The translations under genes were made by a program, and so were the position numbers. Positions 15,651 through 24,861 of a stretch of DNA of 33,822 nt are shown one piece after another. Under the pieces are notes generated by a model. That model was not told the DNA's origin. It was given only the letters and a program-made list of their open reading frames with translations, and did no database searches. The stretch is from Accumulibacter sp. (GTDB lineage: Bacteria; Pseudomonadota; Gammaproteobacteria; Burkholderiales; Rhodocyclaceae). Position 1 is the first letter of the stretch. Every line of letters begins with the position of its first letter. The stretch is taken from assembly GCA_031266435.1 (NCBI GenBank), contig JAISAZ010000030.1, positions 1-33,822 on the forward strand, read 5' to 3'.

Positions 15651-17708
15651 TCAGACTTCCTGCGGGTCGACTTCGAGGTGCCAGCGGAGCCGGTGCGGCG
15701 CTTTGATCGCGCCGACCGCGATGCGCCAGACGCGCAGGAAGTCCCGCAAGGCCCGCCGCGAGGGCGATTCGACGAGGAGTTGCGCGCGTTCGAGATTGGC
15801 GAGCCTCGCCATGCGCATCGGGACGGGGTCGTAGACGAAGACGTTTTCGGCGGCGCCTTCGCGAGGGTCGCCGGATTTGAGAGATTTGTGAGACTCTGCG
15901 TTCTCCTTCGCCGCCGCGAGGAAGGCGAGCGCGTCCGCCATGCGCGGCGCTTCGGCGCGCAGTATCGCCTGGTAGGCGTAGGGCGGGAATCCGGCTTGCC
16001 GGCGTTCTTCGAGCAGGGCGTCGGCGAACGACGGGTAGTCGTGCCGCGTGATCGCCGCGTAGAGCGGATGGTCGGGGAACTGCGTCTGTATCAGCACTTC
16101 GCCGGGTATCTCGGCGCGCCCCGCGCGGCCGGCGACCTGCATCAGTTGCGCGAACAGCCGTTCCGGCGCGCGCCAGTCGGCTGAAAAGAGCGCCGCGTCG
16201 GCGCCGAGGACGCCGACGAGCGTCAGGCCGGGGAAGTCGTGCCCCTTCGCAAGCATCTGCGTTCCGACGAGGATGTCGGCGTCTCCGGCGGTGATCCGCT
16301 CGACGAAGGCTTCCCATTGTTTGCGGCTGCGCGCCGAGTCGCGGTCGATCCGCAGGATGCGCGCTTCTGGAAAGTATTCGGTGAGCGCGGCTTCGACGCG
16401 CTGCGTTCCGCGACCGAAGGGCTGGATGTCCTGGTTGCCGCATACCGGACACGCTTTGGGGATGCGCTGTTCTCCGCCGCAGTGGTGACAGCGTAGCCGC
16501 TGGTCGGCCAAATGCACGACGAGGTTCGCCGAGCACCTCTCGCAGTGCGAGACCCAGCCGCAGTAAGCGCACACTAACACGGGCGCGTAGCCGCGGCGGT
16601 TGAGGAAGATCAGGCTTTGTTCTCCGTTTTGCAGACGCTTGTCGATCGCCGCGAGCAGCGCGCCGGAGAGTCCTTCGCGCAATTTTTCCTTTCGCGTGTC
16701 GATGCATCGGACTTCGGGCAGGCGCGCTTTTTTGACGGCGCGTTCCCTCAGGCTCAGGAGCGCGTAACGCCGGGGCGCGGAGGTCTTGGCCGCGTCGGTC
16801 GCGTTGGCCCAGCTCGCCAGCGACGGCGTCGCCGATCCGAGCACGATCGGGATTTTTCGTTCGCTCGCCCGGAAAACCGCGAGGTCGCGTGCCGAGTAGC
16901 GTACGCCGTCCTGCTGTTTGAACGAGGCGTCGTGCTCTTCGTCGACGACGATCAGCCCGAGTTCGGGCAGCGGCGTGAAAACGGCGAGGCGCGTTCCCAC
17001 GACGACGCGCGCATCCCCGGACGCCGCCGCGCGAAAGTTCCGCGCGCGCGCGGGTTCGCCCAGCTCGCTGTGGAGACACGCGAATCCCGCTTCGGGAAAG
17101 CGTTCCTTGATCCGGTTTTCAAGCTGCGGCGTCAAATTGATTTCGGGCGTCAGCAGGAGCGCCTGCCTGCCTTCCGCGAGGGTGCGTTCGATCAGCCGCA
17201 AGTAGATTTCGGTCTTGCCGCTCCCGGTCACGCCGTGCAGGAGCCAGGCCTTGAAGCCCGGCGCGTTCTCCGCGATTTTTTCGAGGATCTCGCGTTGCTC
17301 GCGCGTCAGTTCGGGCGGCGGCGCGCCGGATGCGGGCGCTTTGGGGAGAATTTTTCCGGCGCATCGCGCCTTGGGGGGCGCGTCGCGGCGGAACGCCACC
17401 GGAAGCGTCGAGAGCATCACTTCGCCGAGCGGCGCCTGGTAGTAGTCCGCGCAAAACGCGCAGAGGCTGAACCAGTCCGGCGGCAGCGGCGGCTCGTCGC
17501 GCAGGACCGCGTCGATCGGACGGAGCGCGTCGCGCGGGGAATCGCCGTTTTCCGAAATCCCCGCGATGATGCCGATCTTCGTTTTCGTTCCGAAGGGAAC
17601 GCGGACGCGCCGACCCACATCGTCGGGCGTGACGGTTTCACCGTCGGGTACGCGGTAGTCGAAAAAATGGTCGATCGGGACCTTGAGCGCGACTTCGATC
17701 GTTTGCAT
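15651..17708 (-). CDS. priA: Primosomal protein N', replication restart helicase PriA
   Basis: A 685-residue superfamily 2 helicase that recognises stalled or repaired forks and reloads the replisome. An N-terminal 3'-DNA-binding domain (residues 1-100, DHFFDYRVP and RVRVPFGTK) is followed by Walker A GVTGSGKTE, TPEINLTPQ, GTRLAVFTPL and the DEEH box. The zinc region follows, with CAYCGWVSHCERC, CHHCG and CPVCG. The C-terminal helicase lobe has GRGTQRVE, DADILVGTQMLAKGHDFPG and QVAGRAGRAEIPG. The length is a little short for the family but every motif is intact. ATG 17708 begins the typical QTIEVALKVPIDHFFDY. The upstream gap holds the DnaA/IHF cluster. Confidence 0.97.
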   Translation of the reverse strand: MQTIEVALKVPIDHFFDYRVPDGETVTPDDVGRRVRVPFGTKTKIGIIAGISENGDSPRDALRPIDAVLRDEPPLPPDWFSLCAFCADYYQAPLGEVMLSTLPVAFRRDAPPKARCAGKILPKAPASGAPPPELTREQREILEKIAENAPGFKAWLLHGVTGSGKTEIYLRLIERTLAEGRQALLLTPEINLTPQLENRIKERFPEAGFACLHSELGEPARARNFRAAASGDARVVVGTRLAVFTPLPELGLIVVDEEHDASFKQQDGVRYSARDLAVFRASERKIPIVLGSATPSLASWANATDAAKTSAPRRYALLSLRERAVKKARLPEVRCIDTRKEKLREGLSGALLAAIDKRLQNGEQSLIFLNRRGYAPVLVCAYCGWVSHCERCSANLVVHLADQRLRCHHCGGEQRIPKACPVCGNQDIQPFGRGTQRVEAALTEYFPEARILRIDRDSARSRKQWEAFVERITAGDADILVGTQMLAKGHDFPGLTLVGVLGADAALFSADWRAPERLFAQLMQVAGRAGRAEIPGEVLIQTQFPDHPLYAAITRHDYPSFADALLEERRQAGFPPYAYQAILRAEAPRMADALAFLAAAKENAESHKSLKSGDPREGAAENVFVYDPVPMRMARLANLERAQLLVESPSRRALRDFLRVWRIAVGAIKAPHRLRWHLEVDPQEV

Positions 17709-18018
17709 GGTTTATTGACTCTTTGAATCTCGCGCGAAATCGAACGACTTAGCGCGCAAAGCTCATTTCTTTTCTTAATAAACGCGACTAACTTCTTCTA
17801 GCGTCGCAAGATTTTCCGTTGTTCACATTTTCTGTGGATAAGTTTGTGGATTAATCCTGCCAAATCGCTTCAAACGCCCACCCCCCAAGGCTTTTTTTAC
17901 ATTGCCTTAAAAAAAGCAGAGAAAAAATTATGTTATTAATCAATGACTTATCGTAAATGCTTGATTAGCTAAGGTTTTTTCTTCATCCGAGCCTCGCAAG
18001 CATATTTCTGTGCATAAA
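17709..18018. promoter_or_regulatory. AT-rich gap with DnaA-box-like and IHF sites (origin-like)
   Basis: No gene is visible in this gap, which is conspicuously AT-rich against a GC-rich genome. It contains TGTGGATAA at 17833 (a perfect DnaA box on the minus strand), TGTGGATTA at 17845 and TTGTTCACA at 17819 (each one mismatch), and TGTGCATAA at 18009 (a perfect match to TTATNCACA on the minus strand). Two sequences match the IHF consensus WATCAANNNNTTR exactly: 17938-17950 on plus and 17954-17966 on minus. GCTTTTTTTA (17890) and TAAAAAAAGC (17908) form an AT inverted repeat. The layout resembles a replication origin or a DnaA-controlled promoter of priA. dnaA itself is not in the window. Confidence 0.5.
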
Positions 18019-19170
18019 TCAACGCCGCAAACGCGTTTTCTTCGTGCTTTTTAGTTTCCGGCTGTACCGATGCACGGCCTCCACGAGCGCGCCGACGTGT
18101 TCGGGCGGCGTGAATTGCGAAACGCCGTGCCCCAGGTTGAAAACGAGCCCGGTCGTGTCCGCACCGTAGGCGTCGATCAGCTTCCCGGCCTCGGCGGCGA
18201 TGCGCTCGGGCGCCGCGAAAAGCGCCTGCGGGTCGAGGTTGCCCTGCAAGGAGACCCGCGCGCCGACGCGGCGGCGCGCTTCTCCGAGTTCGGTCATCCA
18301 GTCGAGCGCCAGCGACGCGCAGCCGGCGGCGGCGATCGATTCGAGCCACGCCCCGCCGCCCTTGGTGAAAACGATCGAGGGAATCCGCGTCCCCTCCTTT
18401 TCCGCGATCAGGCCTTCGAGGATGCGCCGCGTATACGGCAGCGAAAATTCCCGGAAGGCCGCCGTCGAGAGGATGCCACCGCAGGAGTCGAAAACCATGA
18501 CCGCCTGCGCGCCCGACTCGATCTGCGCGTTGAGGCAGGCGAGCGCCGCGTCGGCGACGACATCGAGAATGCGGTGCATCAGATCGGGACGGTTGTAGAG
18601 CATCGTCTTGACGAAGCGGTAGTCTTTGCTGACGCCGCCTTCGACCATATAGCACGCGAGCGTGAAGGGGCTGCCCGAAAAGCCGATCAGCGGCACGCTT
18701 CCCGCGAGCGCGCGCCGCGTCGCCGAGACGGCGTCGGGAAGGTAGCGCAGGCGGTCGAAGGGGTCGGGAACGAACAGCTTGCGGATCGCGCGCTCGTCGC
18801 GGAGCGGGCGCTCGAATTTCGGCCCTTCGTTTTCGACGAAGGACAGCCCCAGCCCCATCGCGTCGGGGATCGTCAGGATGTCCGAAAAAACGATCGCCGC
18901 GTCGAGCGGGAAGCGCGCGAGCGGCATCAGCGCGACCTCGCACGCGAGCGCCGGGTTTTTGTAGAGGCGCGTAAAGCTGCCGACGCGCGCGCGGAGCGCG
19001 CGGTATTCGGGCAGGTAGCGACCCGCCTGACGCATCAGCCAGATCGGCGTGTGCGCCGTCTCTTCCTTGAAGAGCGCACGCAGAAAGGCGTCGTTCGCGC
19101 GGCGCGGCGCCTCGCTCGTCCCGGAGGATTCGTTCGCCTCGGGGCGCAGAGCGCCGTGTTCGTCCCTCAA
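18019..19170 (-). CDS. hemE: Uroporphyrinogen decarboxylase
   Basis: A 383-residue cytoplasmic enzyme that removes four carboxyl groups from uroporphyrinogen III to make coproporphyrinogen III in heme synthesis. The signature [19 protein letters not shown] lies near the N-terminus, followed by [20 protein letters not shown], the second signature [17 protein letters not shown], and the C-terminal [16 protein letters not shown]. The only plausible start is TTG 19170, which overlaps the ntrX stop and has GAAGAGG upstream; there is no ATG or GTG between it and the conserved NDAFLRAL. This gives about 20 more N-terminal residues than usual. It is the last gene of the minus-strand run that includes ntrX. 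Confidence 0.93.
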   Translation of the reverse strand: MRDEHGALRPEANESSGTSEAPRRANDAFLRALFKEETAHTPIWLMRQAGRYLPEYRALRARVGSFTRLYKNPALACEVALMPLARFPLDAAIVFSDILTIPDAMGLGLSFVENEGPKFERPLRDERAIRKLFVPDPFDRLRYLPDAVSATRRALAGSVPLIGFSGSPFTLACYMVEGGVSKDYRFVKTMLYNRPDLMHRILDVVADAALACLNAQIESGAQAVMVFDSCGGILSTAAFREFSLPYTRRILEGLIAEKEGTRIPSIVFTKGGGAWLESIAAAGCASLALDWMTELGEARRRVGARVSLQGNLDPQALFAAPERIAAEAGKLIDAYGADTTGLVFNLGHGVSQFTPPEHVGALVEAVHRYSRKLKSTKKTRLRR

Positions 19171-20420
19171 TCCGCGCCCTCTTCGCCGCGCCGTCCGTAA
19201 CTCAAACCCAATTGCTTCAGTTTGCGGTAGAGGTGCGTTCGTTCGAGACCCGTCTTTTCGGCGACCCGCGCCATGTTTCCCGCTTCGTTTTTCAGGTGAT
19301 GCTCGAAGTACAGGCGTTCGAAGGCTTCGCGCGCGTCGCGCAGGGGTTGGACGAAGAGCGCTTCTTCGGCTTGCGGACGCTTCGCTTCGCGCCGCAGGAC
19401 GGATTCGGCGTCGCTCGCCGTGATGTCTTCTTCCAGCGCGAAAAACGCGGTCTCCTTGACCACGGCGAGCAGTTCTGCCCATTCGCTTCCCCAGCTGTGC
19501 GAACGCAAGGCGTCGAGCGCGCCGTCCGAAAACCTGCGCGCGGGGACTTCGTCGCGCCCGACGAGGTGCGAAAGCAGAAAAGCGGCGATCAGCGGTATTT
19601 CGTCGGCGCATTCCGCAAGCGGCGGCAGGCTGATCGCGGTGTCGGAAAGCAGCGCGCGCAGCGCCGGGACCCCGTCCGCGCCGTCGGGCGCCGCGCGGGG
19701 AGCCGCGCTGGCGACGATCAGTTTCAGCCTGTATTTTTCCAGCCGGTCGAGAACGAAGGCGAGGTTTTTTTGCTGCGACTTGTTGAGCGCGACGAGATCG
19801 GGGACGAAGAGGATTCCGCCCGCCGCGTCTTCGAGCACCGCCTGCGTCAGCGGCGCGCTCGAATTCGAGAGGTCGATCCACGGCGTTCGCGGCGTCCGCA
19901 GCGCGCGCGCGCCGACTTCGACGATTCCACCCGCCGCGTTTCGGATCAGGAGCGCGCGGTTTTTGGCGAGCGCTTGCACGAGGCGCTTCCGAAAGTCCTT
20001 GAGCAGCGTCGAGCGCTCGAAGTCTTCGAGCGCCGGCGGCTGTTTTCCCGACGACAGTTTGTGTTTCAGCGCGTCCCGCACCGTCGCCAGGAGCTTTTGC
20101 AGCGCGATCGGCTTTTCGAGAAAGCCCGCCGCGCCGATGCGCGTCGCTTCGACGGCGGTGTCTATCGTTCCGTGCCCCGACATCATGACGACCGGCATCG
20201 TCAGCAGCCCCGACGACGACCATTCCTTGAGCAGGGAAATTCCGTCGATCTCGGGCATCCAGATGTCGAGCAGGACGAGGTCGAGCGTGCGCTCGCCGCG
20301 TATCCTGCGCGCGGACGCCGCGTTTTCGGCGAGGAGGACGGTGTAGCCCTCGTCGCTCAGTATCTCGGACAACAGTTCCCGAATTCCGATTTCGTCATCT
20401 ACGACTAATATCTGCGGCAT
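19167..20420 (-). CDS. ntrX: NtrX-like response regulator with degenerate AAA+ domain
   Basis: A 417-residue regulator paired with the NtrY kinase. The receiver is intact: VVDDE at the N-terminus, phospho-acceptor D52 in [11 protein letters not shown], and the conserved KP at 103-104. The C-terminus has a Fis-type helix-turn-helix ([24 protein letters not shown]). The central AAA+ domain is eroded. Where the Walker A should be (about 158-166) there is LIRNAAGGI, the Walker B position reads GGILFVPDL (202-210) without the DE pair, and no GAFTGA loop is present. It probably cannot hydrolyse ATP or activate sigma-54 and may act as a simple DNA-binding regulator. It overlaps hemE and starts two bases after ntrY. 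Confidence 0.85.
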   Translation of the reverse strand: MPQILVVDDEIGIRELLSEILSDEGYTVLLAENAASARRIRGERTLDLVLLDIWMPEIDGISLLKEWSSSGLLTMPVVMMSGHGTIDTAVEATRIGAAGFLEKPIALQKLLATVRDALKHKLSSGKQPPALEDFERSTLLKDFRKRLVQALAKNRALLIRNAAGGIVEVGARALRTPRTPWIDLSNSSAPLTQAVLEDAAGGILFVPDLVALNKSQQKNLAFVLDRLEKYRLKLIVASAAPRAAPDGADGVPALRALLSDTAISLPPLAECADEIPLIAAFLLSHLVGRDEVPARRFSDGALDALRSHSWGSEWAELLAVVKETAFFALEEDITASDAESVLRREAKRPQAEEALFVQPLRDAREAFERLYFEHHLKNEAGNMARVAEKTGLERTHLYRKLKQLGLSYGRRGEEGAD

Positions 20421-20422
20421 AT

Positions 20423-22591
20423 TCAGACCTCCTCGGCCATTTCATCCGCGGCGCGTTCCGGCTGAGCCGGCGCCAGGGGAAGCCGGATGCAAATCTCGGC
20501 GCCTCCGGAGTGTCCGCTTTTTATTTTTATCTGTCCTTGATGCTCTTCGACGATCTTCTTGACGATCGACAGACCCAGCCCCGTCCCTCCGGGTTTCGTC
20601 GTCACGTAGGGTTCGAACACCCTGGGGAGGACTTCGGGCGGGAAGCCCGGCCCGCTGTCGGCAACCGACAGTTCCGCCGCGTCGCCGGCGGCGCGTGTCG
20701 CGACCCAAATATCGCTCGAAGCGTTTTCCGCGACCGCGTGTTCGGCGTTCCGCAAAAGGTTATGGATGATCTGGCGAAGCTGCGACGCGTCGCCGCGCAC
20801 CATCGGGAGCGCTTTCTCGAATTTTCGGCGGATCACCGCGCCCGACGATTCGTAGAGGCCGAGCACCTCGGCGACGAGCGCGTTCAGGTCGATGTCTTCA
20901 AGATCCGGCGACGGCAGGCGCGCGTACTCCGAAAACTCGTCGACCATCCGTTTCAGCGCCTGGACCTGATTGATGATGACCTGCGTCGAACGTTCGAGCA
21001 TTTCGAGTTCGTTCTTCCTGAGCTTTCCTTCGAGTTTGACGCGCAAGCGCTCGGCGGAAAGCTGGATCGGCGTCAGCGGATTTTTTATTTCGTGCGCGAG
21101 GCGGCGCGCGATTTCGCCCCACGCCGCGCTCCGCTGCGCCTCGATCAGTTGCGTCACGTCGTCGAAAACGACGACGCGGTCGGCGACCCCGCCCGTCTTT
21201 CCTTCTTGCAGCGTCGCACCGTGAAGGAGGAGGATCTGCGGCGGCGCGCCGGGGCGTTCGTGCCCGATCTGCGCCTGCCATTCCGTGTCTCCGTATTTGA
21301 AAAAGGCTTTCCGGATCGCGTCACCCAAAAAGCGCGCGCGCCCCCAGACTTCGACCGACGCGCCGAGGAGGCCGTCGAAGTCGTCGTCGAGGATCGCTTT
21401 CGCGCCCTTGTTTGCGATACGCAAGAGGAAGCCTCCGTCGAACACCAGGACGCCCGTCGAGACGCTCGCCAGGACCGATTCGAGGTAGGCGTGCGCCGCC
21501 TCGACTTCGATCCGGTGGCGCTCGGTCTCGCGGCGCGCCTCGTCGAGTTGGCGCGTCATCCGGCTGAACGACTGCGTCAGCATGCCGAGTTCGTCGCGGC
21601 TGTAGATCGCCTGACGCGGCGTGAAGTCGCCCGAAGCGACGGCCTGCGTTCCCTCGGCGAGAATCGAGAGCGGCTCGGAGAGGCGGCGCGCGAGGATGAA
21701 GGCAACGGCGATCGCCGAAAACAGCGCCAGCAAGACCGTCAGCGTCAGCGTCACCGCGTAGATCTTCGTCAAGCCTTCGCGTCCGAGCGACAGCTCCTGG
21801 TACTCCTTATAGACCGCCTGAACCTGCTCGGCGTTCGCCGCGAGGCTCGCGGGAATCGCCTGCGTCAGTTGGAGGATGCGCGTTTCCTGCCCGATCCCGC
21901 CGATCTGGATCGGGACGAGCACGCGGACCATCATCTCTCCCGGCGCGCTCGTTTCGATTTCGCTCAGCATCCGGCCGCTGATGCGCGCGCGGTTGATCTG
22001 CTCGGCCGTCGGTTGCGACGGGCGAAGTACCGAGAGGTCGCCGGTCGCCGCCGCGATGAGCTGGCCGTTGACGGCGAAAAGACCCGCCGATTGCACGTTC
22101 ATCTGTTCGCGCAGCCGGACGAGTTCGGCGTTCCATTGCGGGTCGGCCTGCTCGCCGAGTTCGAGCGCCATGTCGCGCGCTTTTGCGCCGAGGTCACCGC
22201 GCATCAGGCTGAGCGCTTCGTAACCCAGGTTCAGCCCGGATTCGAGCGCGTTTTCGACGCGGACGTTGAACCAGCTCTCGATGCTTTTCGTGAGAAACTG
22301 CACCGACACCGCGTAGATCAAAACACCGGGCAGAACCGCCATCAGCCCGAACGCCAGCACGAGCCGAAGTTTCAGGCGCGACCCGAAGAGGCGCGAGCGG
22401 TATTCGATCCGCAGATTCCACATCTGCCAGACGACGAGCGCGAACAGCGACGCGGCGACGGCGACGTTGATCCCGAGCAGCCAGGAATAATGCCGCGCGA
22501 AAAGCGACGAGTTCGCGCTCGCTGAGGCCAGCAGGAAAAGCAGAATGCCGGCGAGCGACGCCGCGACGATCGCGATCGCTTTTTTCATCAC
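20423..22591 (-). CDS. ntrY: NtrY-type membrane sensor histidine kinase
   Basis: A 722-residue kinase. Three or four membrane helices lie near residues 5-23, 37-58 and 76-98, then a periplasmic region (about 100-270) and a last helix at 278-300. A HAMP segment (300-350), a PAS domain (about 370-480) and the HisKA box ARRLAHEIKNPLTPIQL with H500 follow. The ATPase motifs are NLLRNAEHAV, DSGPGFPPEVLPRVFEP and TTKPGGTGLGLSIVKKI. It would phosphorylate the NtrX-like partner; the signal (nitrogen or redox in other bacteria) cannot be told. The start is GTG 22591, overlapping the DUF4390 stop (GTGA), with an ATG one codon later. Confidence 0.93.
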   Translation of the reverse strand: MMKKAIAIVAASLAGILLFLLASASANSSLFARHYSWLLGINVAVAASLFALVVWQMWNLRIEYRSRLFGSRLKLRLVLAFGLMAVLPGVLIYAVSVQFLTKSIESWFNVRVENALESGLNLGYEALSLMRGDLGAKARDMALELGEQADPQWNAELVRLREQMNVQSAGLFAVNGQLIAAATGDLSVLRPSQPTAEQINRARISGRMLSEIETSAPGEMMVRVLVPIQIGGIGQETRILQLTQAIPASLAANAEQVQAVYKEYQELSLGREGLTKIYAVTLTLTVLLALFSAIAVAFILARRLSEPLSILAEGTQAVASGDFTPRQAIYSRDELGMLTQSFSRMTRQLDEARRETERHRIEVEAAHAYLESVLASVSTGVLVFDGGFLLRIANKGAKAILDDDFDGLLGASVEVWGRARFLGDAIRKAFFKYGDTEWQAQIGHERPGAPPQILLLHGATLQEGKTGGVADRVVVFDDVTQLIEAQRSAAWGEIARRLAHEIKNPLTPIQLSAERLRVKLEGKLRKNELEMLERSTQVIINQVQALKRMVDEFSEYARLPSPDLEDIDLNALVAEVLGLYESSGAVIRRKFEKALPMVRGDASQLRQIIHNLLRNAEHAVAENASSDIWVATRAAGDAAELSVADSGPGFPPEVLPRVFEPYVTTKPGGTGLGLSIVKKIVEEHQGQIKIKSGHSGGAEICIRLPLAPAQPERAADEMAEEV

Positions 22592-23229
22592 GGCGCGCTC
22601 TCAGGGCTGGTTTGCGCCGCCGCATCGCCGGCGGGCGTTTCCGCCGCCGGGGGAGGCGCGGCGTCCGACCGCGTTTCGGGGACGACGAACTTCCAGCGAT
22701 GCCAGCCCGACGAGAGGTCCCAGTCGCGGTTCGAGAGCGCGTCGACCTGAAAGGTCTTCGGCATCGACGAGAGGTCGAGGCGCATCCAGATCCCCGCCTG
22801 GTAGGTTTCGCCTGCGACGAGTTCTCCTTGCCCCGCGACGCGCCAGTCACGCACGCGGGCTATCCTTGCGAGCACGTCGGCGAGCGAGTCGAAGCGCTGG
22901 TACAAGGCCCCGGTCGAAAGGCGGTACTCGCGCGTCAGTGCGTGGTAGGAAATCCGGTAAGTCCGGCTTTTTCGGACGATCTCCTCGTTCCACCAGTACC
23001 AGCGTGCGCGCTCGAGTTCGAAGTCGAGGACGAAGTGCAGAACGACGCCCTTGCTGATCGCCTCTTCGAGCCGCGCGTTGAAGGGAAGTCCGAATTCGGC
23101 GGAAAGCTCGCAACCCCTGTCGGTCATCGAGAGGCGCGACTCCAGAATGTCGATTCCGGCGGCCTCCGCGGAGAACGCGAAGAACACGCTCAGGAAGAGC
23201 GCTTCAAGCAGTCTTTCGCAAAAGCGCAT
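22588..23229 (-). CDS. DUF4390 family exported protein
   Basis: A 213-residue protein with a signal peptide (RFCERLLEALFLSVFFAFSAEA, probable cut before AGIDI), so periplasmic or envelope-located. The body has the DUF4390 style: GCELSAEFGLPFNARLEEAISKGVVLHFVLDFELERARWYWW, then SYHALTREYRLS and WHRWKFVVPE. The tail is Pro/Ala-rich. Function unknown; the family is typically encoded between rsmB and ntrY in betaproteobacteria, as here. I chose ATG 23229, which gives a compact signal peptide; ATG 23241 is four codons earlier. The start lies inside the rsmB 3' end, so the genes overlap by 26 bases. Confidence 0.85.
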   Translation of the reverse strand: MRFCERLLEALFLSVFFAFSAEAAGIDILESRLSMTDRGCELSAEFGLPFNARLEEAISKGVVLHFVLDFELERARWYWWNEEIVRKSRTYRISYHALTREYRLSTGALYQRFDSLADVLARIARVRDWRVAGQGELVAGETYQAGIWMRLDLSSMPKTFQVDALSNRDWDLSSGWHRWKFVVPETRSDAAPPPAAETPAGDAAAQTSPESAP

Positions 23230-24478
23230 AATAAAAGCCATCGTGCTCCGGGTCGGGCAGCAATTGCCTCTCCAGGATGCTTTCGGCGTCCGGGTGCCGA
23301 ACCAGGAAGGCGTCGACGGTCCCGGCGTTTTCTTCGACGAACACCGAGCACGTCGCGTAGAGCAGGCGCCCCCCCGGCGCGAGCGTCGGCCAGAGCGCGT
23401 CCAGCATCGCGCCTTGCTTCACCGCGAATTTTCGGATGTCGCTCTCGCGCCGCAGCGCCTTGATGTCGGGGTGGCGGCGAACGACGCCCGAGCCCGAGCA
23501 CGGCGCGTCGACGAGGACGGTGTCGAAAGCATGGCCGTCCCACCAGGCGGCAGGCGCGCAACAATCCGCGACGCGGATTTCGGCGGAAAGCCCCAGGCGC
23601 CGCAGGTTCTCTTCGATCCTGCCCGCGCGCGCGGCGTCGACCTCGAGCGCAACGAGTTCGATATCGACCGATTCGAGCAGATGCGCCGTCTTGCCGCCGG
23701 GAGCGGCGCACGCGTCGAGGACGCGTTTCCCCGTGGCGGGGGCAAGCAGCCTCGCCGCGCATTGCGCGCCCAGGTCCTGAACCGAAACGAGGCCGTCGTA
23801 AAACCCCGGCAGCCGATCGACGGGAACCGGCGCTTCGAGAAGGAGCGCGTCGTCGCCGAATTCTCCGAGCGCGCTCGGCTTTTTCACCTTCAGCCCCGAC
23901 GCGGCCAAGGCGTCTATATAGGCGTCCGCGCTCGTTTTCCGCCGGTTGACGCGCAGCGCCATCGGCGGCGCCGAATTTCCGGCGTCTACGACGCTCTCCC
24001 AGCGATCCGGGTGATCCTTTTTGAGGCGCTTTAGCCACCAGAGCGGATGATGCGTGCGGACGGCTTCGTCGCCCTTCCCTTCCGAAATCAGGACTTCGCG
24101 CTGTCGCAGGTAGTTGCGCAAGACGCCGTTGACGAGCTTCTTGTACCTTCCTTCCGCGAATTCTCCCGCCGCCGTGACCGCCTGGTCGACGACCATCGGG
24201 CGCGCGTCGGGCCGCGTTTCGAGGCGGTAGAGCGCGGCTTTCAGGAGCGCGTAGGTCTCCGCGTGCGCGAGCTTTTGCTGCATCAGTTTTCCGAGAACGA
24301 AGTCGCCTTCCGCGTAGCGCCGCAGGACACCGTAGATGATGTCTTGCGCCGCCGCGCGCGCGCCCTGCGCTTCGTGCGCCAGCGGAATCATCGCCTCGGA
24401 CAGGCTTTCCCCCGCGTCGACGCGCGCGAGAACGCGCGCGGCAAGTAAGAGGCTCCACCCCAGCGAATCGGGTTTCAT
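23204..24478 (-). CDS. rsmB: 16S rRNA (cytosine-967-C5) methyltransferase
   Basis: A 424-residue cytoplasmic RNA methyltransferase (Sun/RsmB) that uses SAM to make m5C967 in 16S rRNA. The N-terminal NusB-like RNA-binding domain spans about residues 1-140. The catalytic domain has the SAM motif VLDACAAPGGKTAHLLE, the PCS box VDAPCSGSGVVRRHPD, and the catalytic cysteine in YATCSVFVEENAG. I chose ATG 24478 (MKPDSLGWSLLLAARVLA), which fits the usual short N-terminus. An in-frame ATG at 24511 would add eleven residues encoded mostly by the adjacent 106-bp repeat. It heads the rsmB-DUF4390-ntrY-ntrX-hemE run. Confidence 0.94.
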   Translation of the reverse strand: MKPDSLGWSLLLAARVLARVDAGESLSEAMIPLAHEAQGARAAAQDIIYGVLRRYAEGDFVLGKLMQQKLAHAETYALLKAALYRLETRPDARPMVVDQAVTAAGEFAEGRYKKLVNGVLRNYLRQREVLISEGKGDEAVRTHHPLWWLKRLKKDHPDRWESVVDAGNSAPPMALRVNRRKTSADAYIDALAASGLKVKKPSALGEFGDDALLLEAPVPVDRLPGFYDGLVSVQDLGAQCAARLLAPATGKRVLDACAAPGGKTAHLLESVDIELVALEVDAARAGRIEENLRRLGLSAEIRVADCCAPAAWWDGHAFDTVLVDAPCSGSGVVRRHPDIKALRRESDIRKFAVKQGAMLDALWPTLAPGGRLLYATCSVFVEENAGTVDAFLVRHPDAESILERQLLPDPEHDGFYYALLRKTA

Positions 24479-24492
24479 CTTCGGGGGGTTCT

Positions 24493-24598
24493 CATTCCTT
24501 TTCCAGTTCATTCATGCCGAGAAGACGAGCCGCAGACAGTACAGGTAGTACGGCAAGGCGAAGTCGACAAAGGAAGGGATGAACTGTAAATGGAATCA
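24493..24598. repeat. 106-bp miniature repeat, copy A (5' of rsmB)
   Basis: The ends are imperfect inverted repeats: left CATTCCTTTTCCAGTTC and right GAACTGTAAATGGAATCA. The core holds GAGCCGCAGACAGTACAGG and TAGTACGGCAAGGCGAAG. The same length, ends and core recur at 26093-26198 in the same orientation. It lacks coding capacity and looks like a MITE or REP-type element. It reaches within 15 bases of the chosen rsmB start. Confidence 0.75.
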
Positions 24599-24861
24599 CT
24601 CTCATCTCGACGGCGCGCGACCGCAAACCGCGCGAAACGCGTTTTACCGTGGAAGGGCGCGTTCCGCACGCGCCGGGGAGGAACGGAAAACCATGGAACA
24701 TGGCTCATGAGTTTAGCACGGCATCGGCGCCGCATATCCGGTAAATGCGGTCGACTATCGGATAAACCGCCTCGCGCACTGGCGCGGGCTTTTTCGGGCG
24801 CGTAGAATCCTGATGAAGCGCCGCGTAATGTGCGCATCATTATTCACCGCAAGGAGACAAA
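24599..24861. other. Intergenic stretch with no gene seen
   Basis: Between repeat copy A and the small secreted-protein gene I see no convincing gene. A plus-strand frame of 71 codons (24590-24805) starts inside the repeat, is Arg-rich and lacks a ribosome site. A TAGAAT at about 24804 could be a -10 box for the next gene but has no clear -35 partner. A short GCGCG stem followed by five T near 24770-24790 is too weak to call. Confidence 0.5.

Noticed and set aside
17890-17917. GCTTTTTTTA...TAAAAAAAGC as a terminator for hemE
   Set aside because: The stem is almost only A-T pairs with no GC core or separate U-run; it fits better as part of the AT-rich origin-like region.
19171-20223. A long N-terminal extension of HemE in the same frame
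   Set aside because: It is antisense-shifted sequence inside ntrX with an Arg/Ala-rich composition and no homology; HemE starts near the ntrX stop.
24590-24805. A 71-codon plus-strand frame after repeat copy A
   Set aside because: It starts within the repeat, is strongly Arg-rich and has no ribosome site.
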